From NCBI RefSeq assembly GCF_031157835.1, contig NZ_JAVIDR010000002.1, forward strand, positions 1 to 64,000: 64,000 nucleotides of DNA. The letters run 5' to 3'. Positions 32,104-41,866 of the stretch are shown here, piece after piece (the first letter of the stretch is position 1; every line of letters starts with the position of its first letter). Below the pieces are notes generated by a model. The model ran no database searches and was not told the DNA's origin. It saw only the letters and a program-made list of their open reading frames with translations. The translations under genes and the position numbers were made by a program. The DNA comes from Acinetobacter rudis (GTDB lineage: Bacteria; Pseudomonadota; Gammaproteobacteria; Pseudomonadales; Moraxellaceae).

Positions 32104-32769
32104 ATGATGAAACTAGATCCACGCTGTGTTTTTATTTTAATGCTTATGGCAGGCATTGGATTAGCAAGTTTACCTACTGCATTTTATTTTGCTGCTCTGC
32201 TATTGACCATCATTACTGCAATATTGCAAAAACGATCAACGCTCTATAAGTACCTCATTTATGGTGTCATCACTTATTCGCTACATCTGTTATTAATTTA
32301 TTCGGAGTCCTCAATCGCTTTTAAATTTTTTGGCATGTTAAGTTTTTTCTTATATCGCTTTACTATTATTTTAATACTTGTCGATTTAATGCGAAGTTAT
32401 TCTACAGGCCATTTAGTTGCCGCCTTAATTAAACTACGCATTCCACTTAAGGTCATTATTCCACTCGCAATTGCCTTACGGTATTTCCCAGACTTTACCG
32501 AGTCCATGGCTAATATTCGTGACAGTATGAAAATTCGCAAATTTAAAGTGGGCTTCTTACACCCCTATCGCTCATTTCGATATCTGAGTATTCCCTTAAT
32601 TTATAAGGCACTGAATACAGCAAGTGATATTGCCGAATCAATTACAACAAAAGGAATCGAATACCAAGGTCAACGTAGTTGTTACCACGAAGTAAGTTTC
32701 AAAGTTCAAGACCTACTTGTACTTTTCGCATTTTTATCAATATTAGTGGGTGCTCTATGTTGGAACTAA
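32104..32769 (+). CDS. ECF transporter T component
   Basis: 221 residues, inner membrane, EcfT/CbiQ family. The coupling motif region reads SMKIRKFKVGFLHPYRSFRY and the later helix ALNTASDIAESITTKGIE carries the Ala-Arg-Gly-like coupling element (ITTKGIE). It directly follows the S-component stop and overlaps the ATPase start by 13 nt. Confidence 0.8.
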   Translation: MMKLDPRCVFILMLMAGIGLASLPTAFYFAALLLTIITAILQKRSTLYKYLIYGVITYSLHLLLIYSESSIAFKFFGMLSFFLYRFTIILILVDLMRSYSTGHLVAALIKLRIPLKVIIPLAIALRYFPDFTESMANIRDSMKIRKFKVGFLHPYRSFRYLSIPLIYKALNTASDIAESITTKGIEYQGQRSCYHEVSFKVQDLLVLFAFLSILVGALCWN

Positions 32770-34187
32770 AAAATATTAACTTCCGTTACCAAGGCCAAGA
32801 AACAGGTTTAAAAGATATTCAACTCAAAGTTGATACAGGTGAACTTGTCGTACTAACAGGTCGTTCAGGTTGTGGAAAAACCACGCTGAGTAAGATTATT
32901 AATGGTCTTATTCCGAAATATTACCCAGGTGAATTAAGTGGTGACGTTCTAGTGCAAAACCAATCAATTCATCAGATGGCTGCTGGTGAACTCGGAAAAT
33001 GGATTGCTAATGTTTTTCAAAACCCAAAATCGCAATTTTTTTCTACTATTGTTGAAGATGAAATTGCTTTAATTGGAGAAAATTTTGGAATACCACAAAA
33101 AGAATTAATACATCGTGTACGTCGTGCCTGCCAGCTCTTAAACATTGAACATTTAATGTCGGCTGAGGTACATAAACTCTCATCAGGAGAAAAGCAAAAA
33201 GTTGCAATTGCATCTACGCTCGTCTATGACACTCCTATCATTTTGCTGGATGAGCCTAGTGCAAATTTGGATTTAAAATCTTCTTATGAACTTGGCGAAA
33301 TTCTGAAACAATTAAAACAAATGGGTAAAACCATTATTATTTCAGAACATCGCTTATTTTATCTTAAAGATATTCTTGATCGCTTGGTTATTATGCAACA
33401 TGGAGAAATTAGCAAAATTATTTCTTCAGAAGAATTAGCGAGTTTTGATCCAACTGAATACACACTACGGCCTCTACAATATCACTCCCTCACTGCTGAA
33501 TCAGAAATAACCACTACAAAGGCTAAACTTGAATTATGCCAAAATTTAACTATTCAACATCCCAAACAAGTTTTATTAAATCAGCTTACACTGCCTTATT
33601 ATCAAGGTGAAATCATTGCTATTTTGGGTAAAAATGGTATAGGTAAAACGACATTGGCACGTCAACTTTGTGGTTTAAATAAAATCAAAACTGGGCAGGT
33701 TTGCACTGGACAGAATATAAAACAGCGCCTCGCAAATAGTTATTATGTCATGCAAGATACTGACTCACAGCTATTCTTTGATACCATTGAACAAGAATTA
33801 TTAGCTGGGCAAACCCAAATCGAACAATTGCAATTCGCCAAGCAATTATTACAGCAACTCGATCTATGGGATATGCGCACCAAACTGCCACAAATGCGCT
33901 CAGGAGGAGAAAAGCAGCGGATTTGTATTGCTGCTGCCTGTGTTCAACAAGTCCCTTTTTTAATTTTAGATGAGCCCACCTCTGGTCTAGATTATGCCCG
34001 AATGTTAAATGTAGCGCGCATACTAAAAAATAAGGCACAGACAGCAACAATTTTTATTATTAGTCACGATTATGAGTTTATTTTAAAAACTTGTCATCGA
34101 GCAATTCTATTACAAGAAACCACCTCAGCGTTAATTACGGTGAAAAGTAATGAACAACGTATTTTAAACTTTTTAACTACCGAATAA
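32757..34187 (+). CDS. Fused double ATPase (EcfA-EcfA') of the ECF transporter
   Basis: 476 residues from the internal ATG giving MLELKNINFRYQGQE. Two complete ABC ATPase domains: Walker A GRSGCGKTT and GKNGIGKTT, signatures LSSGEKQKV and RSGGEKQRI, Walker B ILLDEPSANLD and LILDEPTSGLD. Both sites look active. The longer upstream reading is only the shadow of the EcfT gene. Confidence 0.88.
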   Translation: MLELKNINFRYQGQETGLKDIQLKVDTGELVVLTGRSGCGKTTLSKIINGLIPKYYPGELSGDVLVQNQSIHQMAAGELGKWIANVFQNPKSQFFSTIVEDEIALIGENFGIPQKELIHRVRRACQLLNIEHLMSAEVHKLSSGEKQKVAIASTLVYDTPIILLDEPSANLDLKSSYELGEILKQLKQMGKTIIISEHRLFYLKDILDRLVIMQHGEISKIISSEELASFDPTEYTLRPLQYHSLTAESEITTTKAKLELCQNLTIQHPKQVLLNQLTLPYYQGEIIAILGKNGIGKTTLARQLCGLNKIKTGQVCTGQNIKQRLANSYYVMQDTDSQLFFDTIEQELLAGQTQIEQLQFAKQLLQQLDLWDMRTKLPQMRSGGEKQRICIAAACVQQVPFLILDEPTSGLDYARMLNVARILKNKAQTATIFIISHDYEFILKTCHRAILLQETTSALITVKSNEQRILNFLTTE

Positions 34188-34193
34188 ATCGCA

Positions 34194-34227
34194 CAAAGCC
34201 TGTTTAAAGTTACAGGCTTTGTTTTAG
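34194..34227. terminator. Bidirectional terminator between the ECF and carnitine operons
   Basis: A perfect 11-bp stem (ACAAAGCCTGT/ACAGGCTTTGT) with 8-nt loop and TTTT on the plus-strand side, between convergent genes. Confidence 0.8.
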
Positions 34228-34241
34228 TCAAATACGATGTT

Positions 34242-35201
34242 TTATAAATCGAGCGTAATTTCTGTTCCTTTGGCTCGTGATACACAGATCATCATACTTT
34301 GTTGTGAAGCTTTTTCATCATCATCTAAGTATTGATCAAAATGCAGTGCCTCGCCTTGTAAAATTGCAGTTTCACATGTGCCACACACACCCTCACGACA
34401 TAAACACTCAACATCAATATTTAAAGCTTCAATAGCTTGTAAAATGGTTTGCTCCGCCATAACTTCAATACGTTGATTTGATTTTGCCAAAATAACCGTA
34501 AAGGCCTCGGCATGTTCAGGAGCTGTCGATGCAAACTGTTCCCAGTGAATATATTCATCACGGTAACGATGCCGATGACATGTTGCAATCACGGCATCAA
34601 TCATAGGCTTTGGCCCACATACATAAATATGTGTTGCTTGAGGTTGACTTGCAATCAATTGATCTAGATTTAACTGCCCCCCCTCACTATCAACATAACT
34701 ATATACATGTGATGCGTGTTGACCTTGCTTGAGCTGGTCTAAGAGTGCTGCATGTTCTGGAGAACGAAATGCATAGTGTAATTCATAGTCTACGCCACGT
34801 TCTGCGAGCTCATCGAGTTGTGGAATAAAAGGGGTAATACCAATACCACCAGCAATTAAGATATGTTTATTCCCTGTTTCAGCTAAAGCAAATAGATTTT
34901 TAGGCGATGAAATCTCAAGTTTAAAATCTTGCAAACACTGATCATGCATAAAAACCGATCCGCCCTTACCTTCAATATCTTTACGTACACAAACCTGATA
35001 TGTCGATAAATCTTGGGGACTACTCATTAATGAATATGCATTTGACAGTTTGTCATTCATTTTCACGATAACATGACTGCCACCAGTAAAAGCTGGGAAA
35101 TTCGCACCATCTTGACGCTTAAAAGTAAAACGTTTGATTAAAGGTGTAAGTTGCTCTATTGCTGTCACAACAGAGGGAAACATTTGATAACTGTCAGTCA
35201 T
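34242..35201 (-). CDS. cntB: Carnitine monooxygenase reductase CntB
   Basis: 319 residues of the PDR/VanB type: N-terminal FMN- and NADH-binding parts (HILIAGGIGITPFIPQL, YVCGPKPMID) and a C-terminal plant-type 2Fe-2S domain (CLCREGVCGTCETAIL with the C-x4-C-x2-C pattern, then a later Cys). It passes electrons from NAD(P)H to CntA. Last gene of the carnitine cluster. Confidence 0.9.
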   Translation of the reverse strand: MTDSYQMFPSVVTAIEQLTPLIKRFTFKRQDGANFPAFTGGSHVIVKMNDKLSNAYSLMSSPQDLSTYQVCVRKDIEGKGGSVFMHDQCLQDFKLEISSPKNLFALAETGNKHILIAGGIGITPFIPQLDELAERGVDYELHYAFRSPEHAALLDQLKQGQHASHVYSYVDSEGGQLNLDQLIASQPQATHIYVCGPKPMIDAVIATCHRHRYRDEYIHWEQFASTAPEHAEAFTVILAKSNQRIEVMAEQTILQAIEALNIDVECLCREGVCGTCETAILQGEALHFDQYLDDDEKASQQSMMICVSRAKGTEITLDL

Positions 35202-35367
35202 CGTTTAATCCTGATATTGACTAAAAAGTGCTGCCACAGCAGTCTTTTAATTTGCATAATCTTTATGTGTTGCACCACATAATGCCGAACACATTCACTT
35301 CTTTAGATCTGTAGATGAATTACATCTACAGACCAAATAACTTAAATACCTTTCTCATATCCCAGTG

Positions 35368-36819
35368 TTAAACACCCAAGCAGAGATACTTCATGGTCAT
35401 AAACTCTTCTAAACCATATTTAGAACCTTCACGACCAATACCTGATTGTTTTACCCCACCAAATGGCACCACTTCATTGGAAATGGCCGTAGAGTTCATG
35501 CCCACCATGCCATATTCCAACTGTTCTGAAACTTTGAAAATCCGTGAAATATTCTCGGTATAAACATAAGCGGCTAAACCATAAATGGTGGCATTGGCCT
35601 GCTCAATGACTTCTTCATCTGTTTCAAAGGCAATTAAAGGTGCAACAGGGCCAAAGATTTCCTCAGCAACGATCTCCATCTGCTGTGTAACACCAGTTAA
35701 AACTGTAGGTTCATAGAAGTTTTGCCCCAAAGTATGGCGCTGACCACCGCATGCAATGCTTGCACCTTTACTGCATGCATCATCAATGAGTTTCTGTGCT
35801 TTTAACAACGCTTTTTCATTGATAAGTGGGCCAATTTGAGTCCCCTCATCTAAGCCATTACCAACTTTTAGGGCTTTGACAGCAGCAACAAAATTTTCTG
35901 TAAAAGCTTGATACACTCGCTGATGTACATAAATACGGTTAGCACACACACAAGTTTGTCCAGCATTGCGATACTTTGCCAAAATTGCGCCTTGTACTGC
36001 TTTATCTAGGTCGGCATCTTCAAATACAATCAGTGGCGCATTACCCCCTAGTTCTAAGGCAAGCTTTTTCACCGTAGAAGCACATTGCTGCATCAACAAA
36101 CGCCCAACAGGGGTTGAACCAGTAAAGGTGAGTTTTTTTACTTTTTCATGTGTAGTAAAAACTGAACCAATCGCTTCTGATTTACCTGTAATCACATTAA
36201 TAACACCCGCAGGAATACCCGCTTTTTCAGCAAGTTTTGCAATTGCCAAAGCACAGTATGGTGTTTCATTTGCAGGTTTGATAACGATTGTACATCCAGC
36301 AGCTAAGGCTGGCGCCGCCTTACGTGTGATCATTGCAAGTGGGAAATTCCACGGCGTAATTGCAGCAACAACGCCAATCCCTTCTTTGGTCACTAAAAAA
36401 CGTTGTCCTGCATTTGTCGTTGGAATGACATCACCATAAACACGCTTGCCTTCCTCTGCAAACCATTGAATAAAAGAAGCAGCATACTTCACCTCACCCA
36501 ATGCCTCTGCCAAAGGTTTTCCTTGCTCAATAGTCATGATTCGCGCAAGATCTTCTGCATGTTCTAGAGTTAACTTATGCCAAGTAAGCAGTAAATCTGC
36601 ACGAGCCTGTGCAGTTAATGCTTTCCATTCTGCCAACGCCTGATGAGCACTTTCGACCGCTTGTACGGCCTCTTGTTGCCCCATATTAGGGATAGAACCG
36701 ATCTGTTCACCCGTTGCAGGATTGCTCACCCACAGCCGATCTTGATCGTGTGCATCTAGCCACTGCCCATGAATAAAGGCGGTTTGCTGAAATAACGTAT
36801 TGTTTTGTAATGCTTGCAT
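35368..36819 (-). CDS. NAD(P)-dependent aldehyde dehydrogenase, malic semialdehyde type
   Basis: 483 residues of the succinate-semialdehyde dehydrogenase group. PWNFPLAMITRK, TFTGSTPVGR, catalytic Glu in LELGGNAPL and catalytic Cys in NAGQTCVCANR are present. In this setting it should oxidise malic semialdehyde, the carnitine fragment released by CntA/B, to malate. Assignment from context; the sequence alone would say GabD-like. Confidence 0.85.
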   Translation of the reverse strand: MQALQNNTLFQQTAFIHGQWLDAHDQDRLWVSNPATGEQIGSIPNMGQQEAVQAVESAHQALAEWKALTAQARADLLLTWHKLTLEHAEDLARIMTIEQGKPLAEALGEVKYAASFIQWFAEEGKRVYGDVIPTTNAGQRFLVTKEGIGVVAAITPWNFPLAMITRKAAPALAAGCTIVIKPANETPYCALAIAKLAEKAGIPAGVINVITGKSEAIGSVFTTHEKVKKLTFTGSTPVGRLLMQQCASTVKKLALELGGNAPLIVFEDADLDKAVQGAILAKYRNAGQTCVCANRIYVHQRVYQAFTENFVAAVKALKVGNGLDEGTQIGPLINEKALLKAQKLIDDACSKGASIACGGQRHTLGQNFYEPTVLTGVTQQMEIVAEEIFGPVAPLIAFETDEEVIEQANATIYGLAAYVYTENISRIFKVSEQLEYGMVGMNSTAISNEVVPFGGVKQSGIGREGSKYGLEEFMTMKYLCLGV

Positions 36820-36898
36820 GGTTATATCCTTCGATGACCATTTTAGACAGAAAGATAAGAATGGGCTTATCTCTCATATCTAAAATAATTCAGCTTGA

Positions 36899-38041
36899 TT
36901 ATTGGTGATGTTTTGCAACTAAACTTTGGAAGTACGCAATGCCATGCTCACTAATACCCGAACGTTGCTGATCCGTCATAATACGGCCTTGACCACGATA
37001 ACCTCTTGATTTCAAACCACGCTGTACACTTTCAACCAAATTTAAATCTTCAGGACGGAAGACATGTTTGTACCACTCAATCAAATCTTTTTGTTCTTGA
37101 GTCAACTCTTCATTTAAGAAGTAAATATCATAGTGTTGTAAGGTTGTTTCTTCATCGACTGGAAACTCATAAATGACCGTCATGAAATCACCACCAGGTG
37201 GCACATTAAACATTGTACTTGGCCAAGTCCAAAAACCACTAAACGAAGGGTCTTTAACAGAAGGATCTAATTTAAATGATTTTTCAGAAGAACGTGCATA
37301 ACCAAATTGCAACGTCCAATTTTCATGAATAGTATGCCAGTACTTATCTACCTGTACTGAATCTGAGAAGCCAGGATGCGCAGGACCGCAGTGATAACAT
37401 TCCATATAGTTATCTACAATAATTTTCCAGTTCGCTGCGGTGTCAGTAACAAAGCGCGCTGCCAATTTCAGTTCCTTCACAACTTTACATGCTTCATTCA
37501 GTTTTTCAGCAAAGCCTGGTAGTTGATCAGCAACACAAGTGGCGTCAGGGTCCATATTAATAAAAATAAAACCACCGCATTCTTCGACTTTAAGCGCAAC
37601 TAAATTGGAACCTTCTTTATCGAAGTTTGCAACATTTTCACAGTTACGTGCCAAGGCCAATGAGCCATCTAATTTAAATGTCCATGCATGATATGGACAA
37701 GTAATGACATTTTTAGATTTACCTGCACCCGTTAATAATTCATGTCCGCGATGTGGGCACACATTGTAAAATGCACGAAGCACACTATCTTTGCCACGAA
37801 TAACAATGATATTTTCACCAATAATTTTACGAGTAAAATATTGGTTTGGATTAGCGACTTCACTGTAATGACCAACGCAAATCCAACTCTTTGCAAAGAT
37901 ACTGTCTTTTTCTTTGTTAAAAACCTGTTCAGAGGTATAAAACGTCTTTGGCAGCGTCCATGCGTTATCCGCATCCTGACAAAAATCTTCAGGTAATGTC
38001 TCTATTGCGTCTACAGTCGCAATCTTTTTTAGTGAATTCAA
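36899..38041 (-). CDS. cntA: Carnitine monooxygenase oxygenase subunit CntA
   Basis: 380-residue Rieske oxygenase. The 2Fe-2S site is CPHRGH (about 95-100) and CPYHAW (115-120). The mononuclear iron site is NYMECYHCGPAH, with Glu214 in place of the usual bridging Asp; a bridging Glu is a known hallmark of carnitine-cleaving CntA. With CntB it cleaves L-carnitine to trimethylamine and malic semialdehyde. Confidence 0.93.
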   Translation of the reverse strand: MNSLKKIATVDAIETLPEDFCQDADNAWTLPKTFYTSEQVFNKEKDSIFAKSWICVGHYSEVANPNQYFTRKIIGENIIVIRGKDSVLRAFYNVCPHRGHELLTGAGKSKNVITCPYHAWTFKLDGSLALARNCENVANFDKEGSNLVALKVEECGGFIFINMDPDATCVADQLPGFAEKLNEACKVVKELKLAARFVTDTAANWKIIVDNYMECYHCGPAHPGFSDSVQVDKYWHTIHENWTLQFGYARSSEKSFKLDPSVKDPSFSGFWTWPSTMFNVPPGGDFMTVIYEFPVDEETTLQHYDIYFLNEELTQEQKDLIEWYKHVFRPEDLNLVESVQRGLKSRGYRGQGRIMTDQQRSGISEHGIAYFQSLVAKHHQ

Positions 38042-38061
38042 AACGTTCTCCTCACAAAAAA

Positions 38062-38991
38062 TTAAATTTTCAGTTCTTTCAAATAGGGATGTAAAAATTT
38101 GAGTAATGCCTCATAGACTTGAGCAGTTGCCGCACAATCTCGTAATAAAGGCAAACAATTGCCACGCAGACCTTGTCCGGTTTCAACTTCTAAATGCTGT
38201 GTTTGCGATCTCAATTGGGTAAGCAACGCAGCATTTGCCTGAGCACAGAGGTCATATTCAGTTAATGCCACAAAGCTATTAGGTACGGCTTGGTCAATTT
38301 TAGGCACATCTCGTTTTGCATGTTCAGCACAAATGCCTGTCCACTCTTGCATAAGCTGCTGATTTTCAAGTTGATAAATCAAACTTGGCTGAACATTCGC
38401 CTGTAAGTTTTGCGGCATAAAAGATGGAAATAACAAGGCTAATGCTTGAGGTTGTTGGTCGGCCATCAGCATTTGCTGCATTTGTAACGTAGTTGCTACA
38501 GCAGAACCATCAGCAGCAATAACGACTTGTTCAGGTTGAATATTCCACTGCTCCGCCTGTTGCTGTAGTTGCTGATAAACTTCAATACAGTCTTGTAAGC
38601 CTTGCTGCCAATCAAACTCAGGCACCAAACCATACTCAGGTAGAAAAACTTTTACTTTTAAATCACGTGCCAATTGCCGAGCAATATATTCATGTGAATC
38701 AGCACTACCAACAACATTTCCACCACCATGGATATAAAAAATCCATGCTTGTTGGCTTTGTTCCTGACATGCCACATGTTGAAATACTCGCATGTTAATA
38801 CAGTGACTACTCAGCGCGAGATTAAAATCCTCAACTTGCATTTCCTCTGTCCGTGGTAGAGTGTAATGTTGTTGAAAAGCATCATAAGCTGCACGTAAAG
38901 AATCTATATGTTGATCAGCAGGACTATAAACACCGCTCCAATAATCAAACAATTGCATTTCTTCAGTTAAAATCTGATCAATACCCATCAT
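38062..38991 (-). CDS. Alpha/beta-hydrolase of the carnitine cluster, atypical active site
   Basis: 309 residues resembling hormone-sensitive-lipase-type hydrolases: the oxyanion motif FYIHGGGNVVGS is intact. The nucleophile elbow, normally GDSAGG, reads AADGSAVATT, and the usual His region near the C-terminus reads LRGNCLPLLRD without His. It may act on acylcarnitines or another carnitine ester, or be a non-catalytic relative. It overlaps the transporter gene by 4 nt. Confidence 0.65.
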   Translation of the reverse strand: MMGIDQILTEEMQLFDYWSGVYSPADQHIDSLRAAYDAFQQHYTLPRTEEMQVEDFNLALSSHCINMRVFQHVACQEQSQQAWIFYIHGGGNVVGSADSHEYIARQLARDLKVKVFLPEYGLVPEFDWQQGLQDCIEVYQQLQQQAEQWNIQPEQVVIAADGSAVATTLQMQQMLMADQQPQALALLFPSFMPQNLQANVQPSLIYQLENQQLMQEWTGICAEHAKRDVPKIDQAVPNSFVALTEYDLCAQANAALLTQLRSQTQHLEVETGQGLRGNCLPLLRDCAATAQVYEALLKFLHPYLKELKI

Positions 38992-40640
38992 ATGGATGTC
39001 CTTTTATTCTCAGTATTCAACTTCGTTTTCAATACATTCGGAAGCAGTGGTTCATTATTTTGTTGAATGAACTTTAAGGTCTCAGTCTTTTCACCTTGCT
39101 CAATCATATGGGCTGGCAATTTTGCATAATCTTCACGCAGCCATCTCACCAAACCAAATGTTTGTATCAGGATAATCACAATAAATGGTAGTGCAGTCAC
39201 AATTGTTGCTGCTTTCATCGTATCCAAAGGTGCTTTAGAAAAGATCATGGCCAAAGGAACTAAAGTTAACATCACGCACCAGAACAAACGGATATTCGGT
39301 GATGGGTCTTGGCCCTCTTCTAACCCTCTAGAACATGTTGCAGAAACTGCATAGCCCACTGCATCCATATGTGCAGCTAAAAAAATCACCATGATGCCAA
39401 GGAAAATCCACATCATTAATGTGCCCCCAGGTAACAGACTCAATAACTGAGAAATTGCCACCTCACCACCTTGGGTACTCAATATTTCAGGAACATTCAC
39501 GGCTCCATGAATAAATTGATAAATGCTGTAATTTTCAAAGATGCCAAAGAAGACCCACATTCCTGCACTTCCACCTAGTACCATTGCAAGCAATACTTCC
39601 TTGATGGTGCGCCCTTTAGAAACACGGGTCACAAATAATGCAACACCAGGTGCATAGGAGGTCCACCATAACCAATAAAATACCGTCCATTCACGGGTAA
39701 ATTTGCCATCACCTAATGGGTCGGTGAATAGACTCATACTGACAAAGTTACTGAACATTACGCCAATACTAGTAATGGTGTTATTTAAAATAAATTGTGT
39801 TGGTCCAAAGAAGAATACATAAACAGCAAAAGCAAGCACGGCGTAACACACCATAGAACTTAAACGCTGCATGCCTTTATCCATTCCAACATATGAACTC
39901 AAAGCAAAAAGTACAGATACAAACAGAACAATAATGGCATTGGTCATAAAGGTATTCGGAATACCCGTGAGAGCCGATAAAATATTGGTAAAAGTAATCG
40001 CTGTTAATACTAAAGAAATCGTCAATGCACCAAACATACAAAGCAAGAACATTAAATCAATAGCACGACCGACCACGCCAGTTGCTTTAAAGCCCGTAAT
40101 CGATTCCATAATGGCTGCTAAACTTAAGCCTTTATTTTTACGAACATGAAAGCTATAACACACTGAAATAGATGCTAAGGCATAAATTGACCATGCACTA
40201 ATCGTCCAGTGGAACATGGTATAAGGCACACTATATTTTAAGGCATCGGCTGATTGTGGCTGAATATTCAAACCTGGGGTTTGATAATAATAGGCCCAAT
40301 CCAAAAACCCCCAATATAAAGTAGATGACCCTAGTCCAGCCAAGATGAACATAAAAATCCAAGATGCTGTACTATACTCGGGCTTTCCTTCACCTAACTT
40401 AATATGGCCAAATTTACTAAACGCTAAACCGATAACAAAGACACAAGCAAAAAATCCAAATAACAATACAGGAGCTGAAAAAATAGAAGTGCTCCAAAAT
40501 AAAATCTTTTCTGCAAATGCAATCGATTCTTTTGAATAAATTGCCAGTGCAAGTACAGATAGGAAAACAATAGATAAGCTAATTGTGGCCAATACCTTAT
40601 CCATCTTCACCTTAACGGTTTGATTACCATCCATATCCAT
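38988..40640 (-). CDS. BCCT-family transporter for carnitine or betaine
   Basis: 550 residues with twelve membrane segments. The segment-8 motif WTVFYWLWWTSYAPGVALFV is the typical BCCT substrate and coupling region. Located inside the carnitine catabolic cluster, it most likely imports L-carnitine and related quaternary amines. A start a few residues later is possible. Confidence 0.9.
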   Translation of the reverse strand: MDMDGNQTVKVKMDKVLATISLSIVFLSVLALAIYSKESIAFAEKILFWSTSIFSAPVLLFGFFACVFVIGLAFSKFGHIKLGEGKPEYSTASWIFMFILAGLGSSTLYWGFLDWAYYYQTPGLNIQPQSADALKYSVPYTMFHWTISAWSIYALASISVCYSFHVRKNKGLSLAAIMESITGFKATGVVGRAIDLMFLLCMFGALTISLVLTAITFTNILSALTGIPNTFMTNAIIVLFVSVLFALSSYVGMDKGMQRLSSMVCYAVLAFAVYVFFFGPTQFILNNTITSIGVMFSNFVSMSLFTDPLGDGKFTREWTVFYWLWWTSYAPGVALFVTRVSKGRTIKEVLLAMVLGGSAGMWVFFGIFENYSIYQFIHGAVNVPEILSTQGGEVAISQLLSLLPGGTLMMWIFLGIMVIFLAAHMDAVGYAVSATCSRGLEEGQDPSPNIRLFWCVMLTLVPLAMIFSKAPLDTMKAATIVTALPFIVIILIQTFGLVRWLREDYAKLPAHMIEQGEKTETLKFIQQNNEPLLPNVLKTKLNTENKRTSI

Positions 40641-40674
40641 AAATCCTTATATGATGAAACTTGATCTGGATTGA

Positions 40675-41766
40675 TCAGTCCCTGTTCGCTATCAATGATG
40701 CTATTGCATCGCCAACTTCATCCGTTTTTGCCTGCCCACCAACATCAGCAGTCTTTGGTCCATGCACTAAAACATGTTCAATCGCCTGCATAATATCTTG
40801 GCTGGCTTGTTCAAATGCACGATCGCCATCACCTAAAAATTCGAGCATCATCGCCCCAGACCAAATCGCTGCAATTGGATTGGCAATATTTTTACCAGCA
40901 ATATCAGGCGCTGAACCATGTACAGGCTCAAACAAAGAAGGGAAATGACGTTCAGGGTTTAAGTTGGCAGAAGCAGCCAAACCAATCGTGCCAGTACAAG
41001 CAGGACCGAGATCTGACAAAATATCGCCGAATAAGTTTGATGCAACCACAATGTCAAAACGCTCTGGTTGCAACACAAAACGAGCCGCTAAAATATCAAC
41101 ATGCTGTTTATCAGCAGTAACTTCTGGATAATGTGTAGACATTGCATCTACACGCTCATCCCAATACGGCATACTCACGGCTAAACCGTTTGATTTAGTT
41201 GCAGCAGTAAGTTTTTTTGCATCACGAGACTGTGCCATTTCAAATGCGTATTTTAAAATACGATCTACGCCATGACGGCTAAATACGGCCTCTTGTAATA
41301 CTATTTCCCGATCTGTCCCCTCAAAAGCCTTACCACCGATTGCAGAATATTCGCCCTCACTGTTTTCACGTACAACATAAAAATCAATGTCACCAGGCTG
41401 CTTATCTGCAAGTGGTGATTTCACACCAGGCATTAAACGAACAGGTCTTAAATTCACATATTGGTCAAAGCGACGGCGGAACTGTAACAAAGACCCCCAG
41501 AGTGAAATATGATCTGGCACTTTTTCAGGCCAACCCACCGCCCCAAAGAAAATGGCATCGTAACCTTGTAAAATCTCAAACCAATCATCTGGCATCATTT
41601 GACCATGTTGTAAATAATAGTCACAACTGGCCCAATCAAAATAATCAAACTGCACATCAATATGTTGTTTATTCGCTGCAGCCTTTACTACCTTAATCCC
41701 TTGTGGTAAAACCTCTGAACCGATTCCATCGCCTGCAATCGCTGCGATTTTCCAAACTTTGGTCAT
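40675..41766 (-). CDS. D-malate/tartrate dehydrogenase (decarboxylating)
   Basis: 363 residues from the ATG giving MTKVWKIAAIAGDGIGSEVL; the GGGAG just upstream favours it over an upstream in-frame ATG. Isocitrate/isopropylmalate dehydrogenase family, with VRENSEGEYS and the metal/substrate site DILSDLG. In the carnitine pathway malate from malic semialdehyde would be oxidised to pyruvate and CO2, so D-malate is the likely substrate. Confidence 0.85.
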   Translation of the reverse strand: MTKVWKIAAIAGDGIGSEVLPQGIKVVKAAANKQHIDVQFDYFDWASCDYYLQHGQMMPDDWFEILQGYDAIFFGAVGWPEKVPDHISLWGSLLQFRRRFDQYVNLRPVRLMPGVKSPLADKQPGDIDFYVVRENSEGEYSAIGGKAFEGTDREIVLQEAVFSRHGVDRILKYAFEMAQSRDAKKLTAATKSNGLAVSMPYWDERVDAMSTHYPEVTADKQHVDILAARFVLQPERFDIVVASNLFGDILSDLGPACTGTIGLAASANLNPERHFPSLFEPVHGSAPDIAGKNIANPIAAIWSGAMMLEFLGDGDRAFEQASQDIMQAIEHVLVHGPKTADVGGQAKTDEVGDAIASLIANRD

Positions 41767-41866
41767 AAAAACTCCCTTTTGCATCTACGCTTACTCCGTC
41801 CAGCTAAGATGCTTTTTCGGGCATTAAAGATCAACAAGGTAATCATTAACCCAATGGACACGAATC

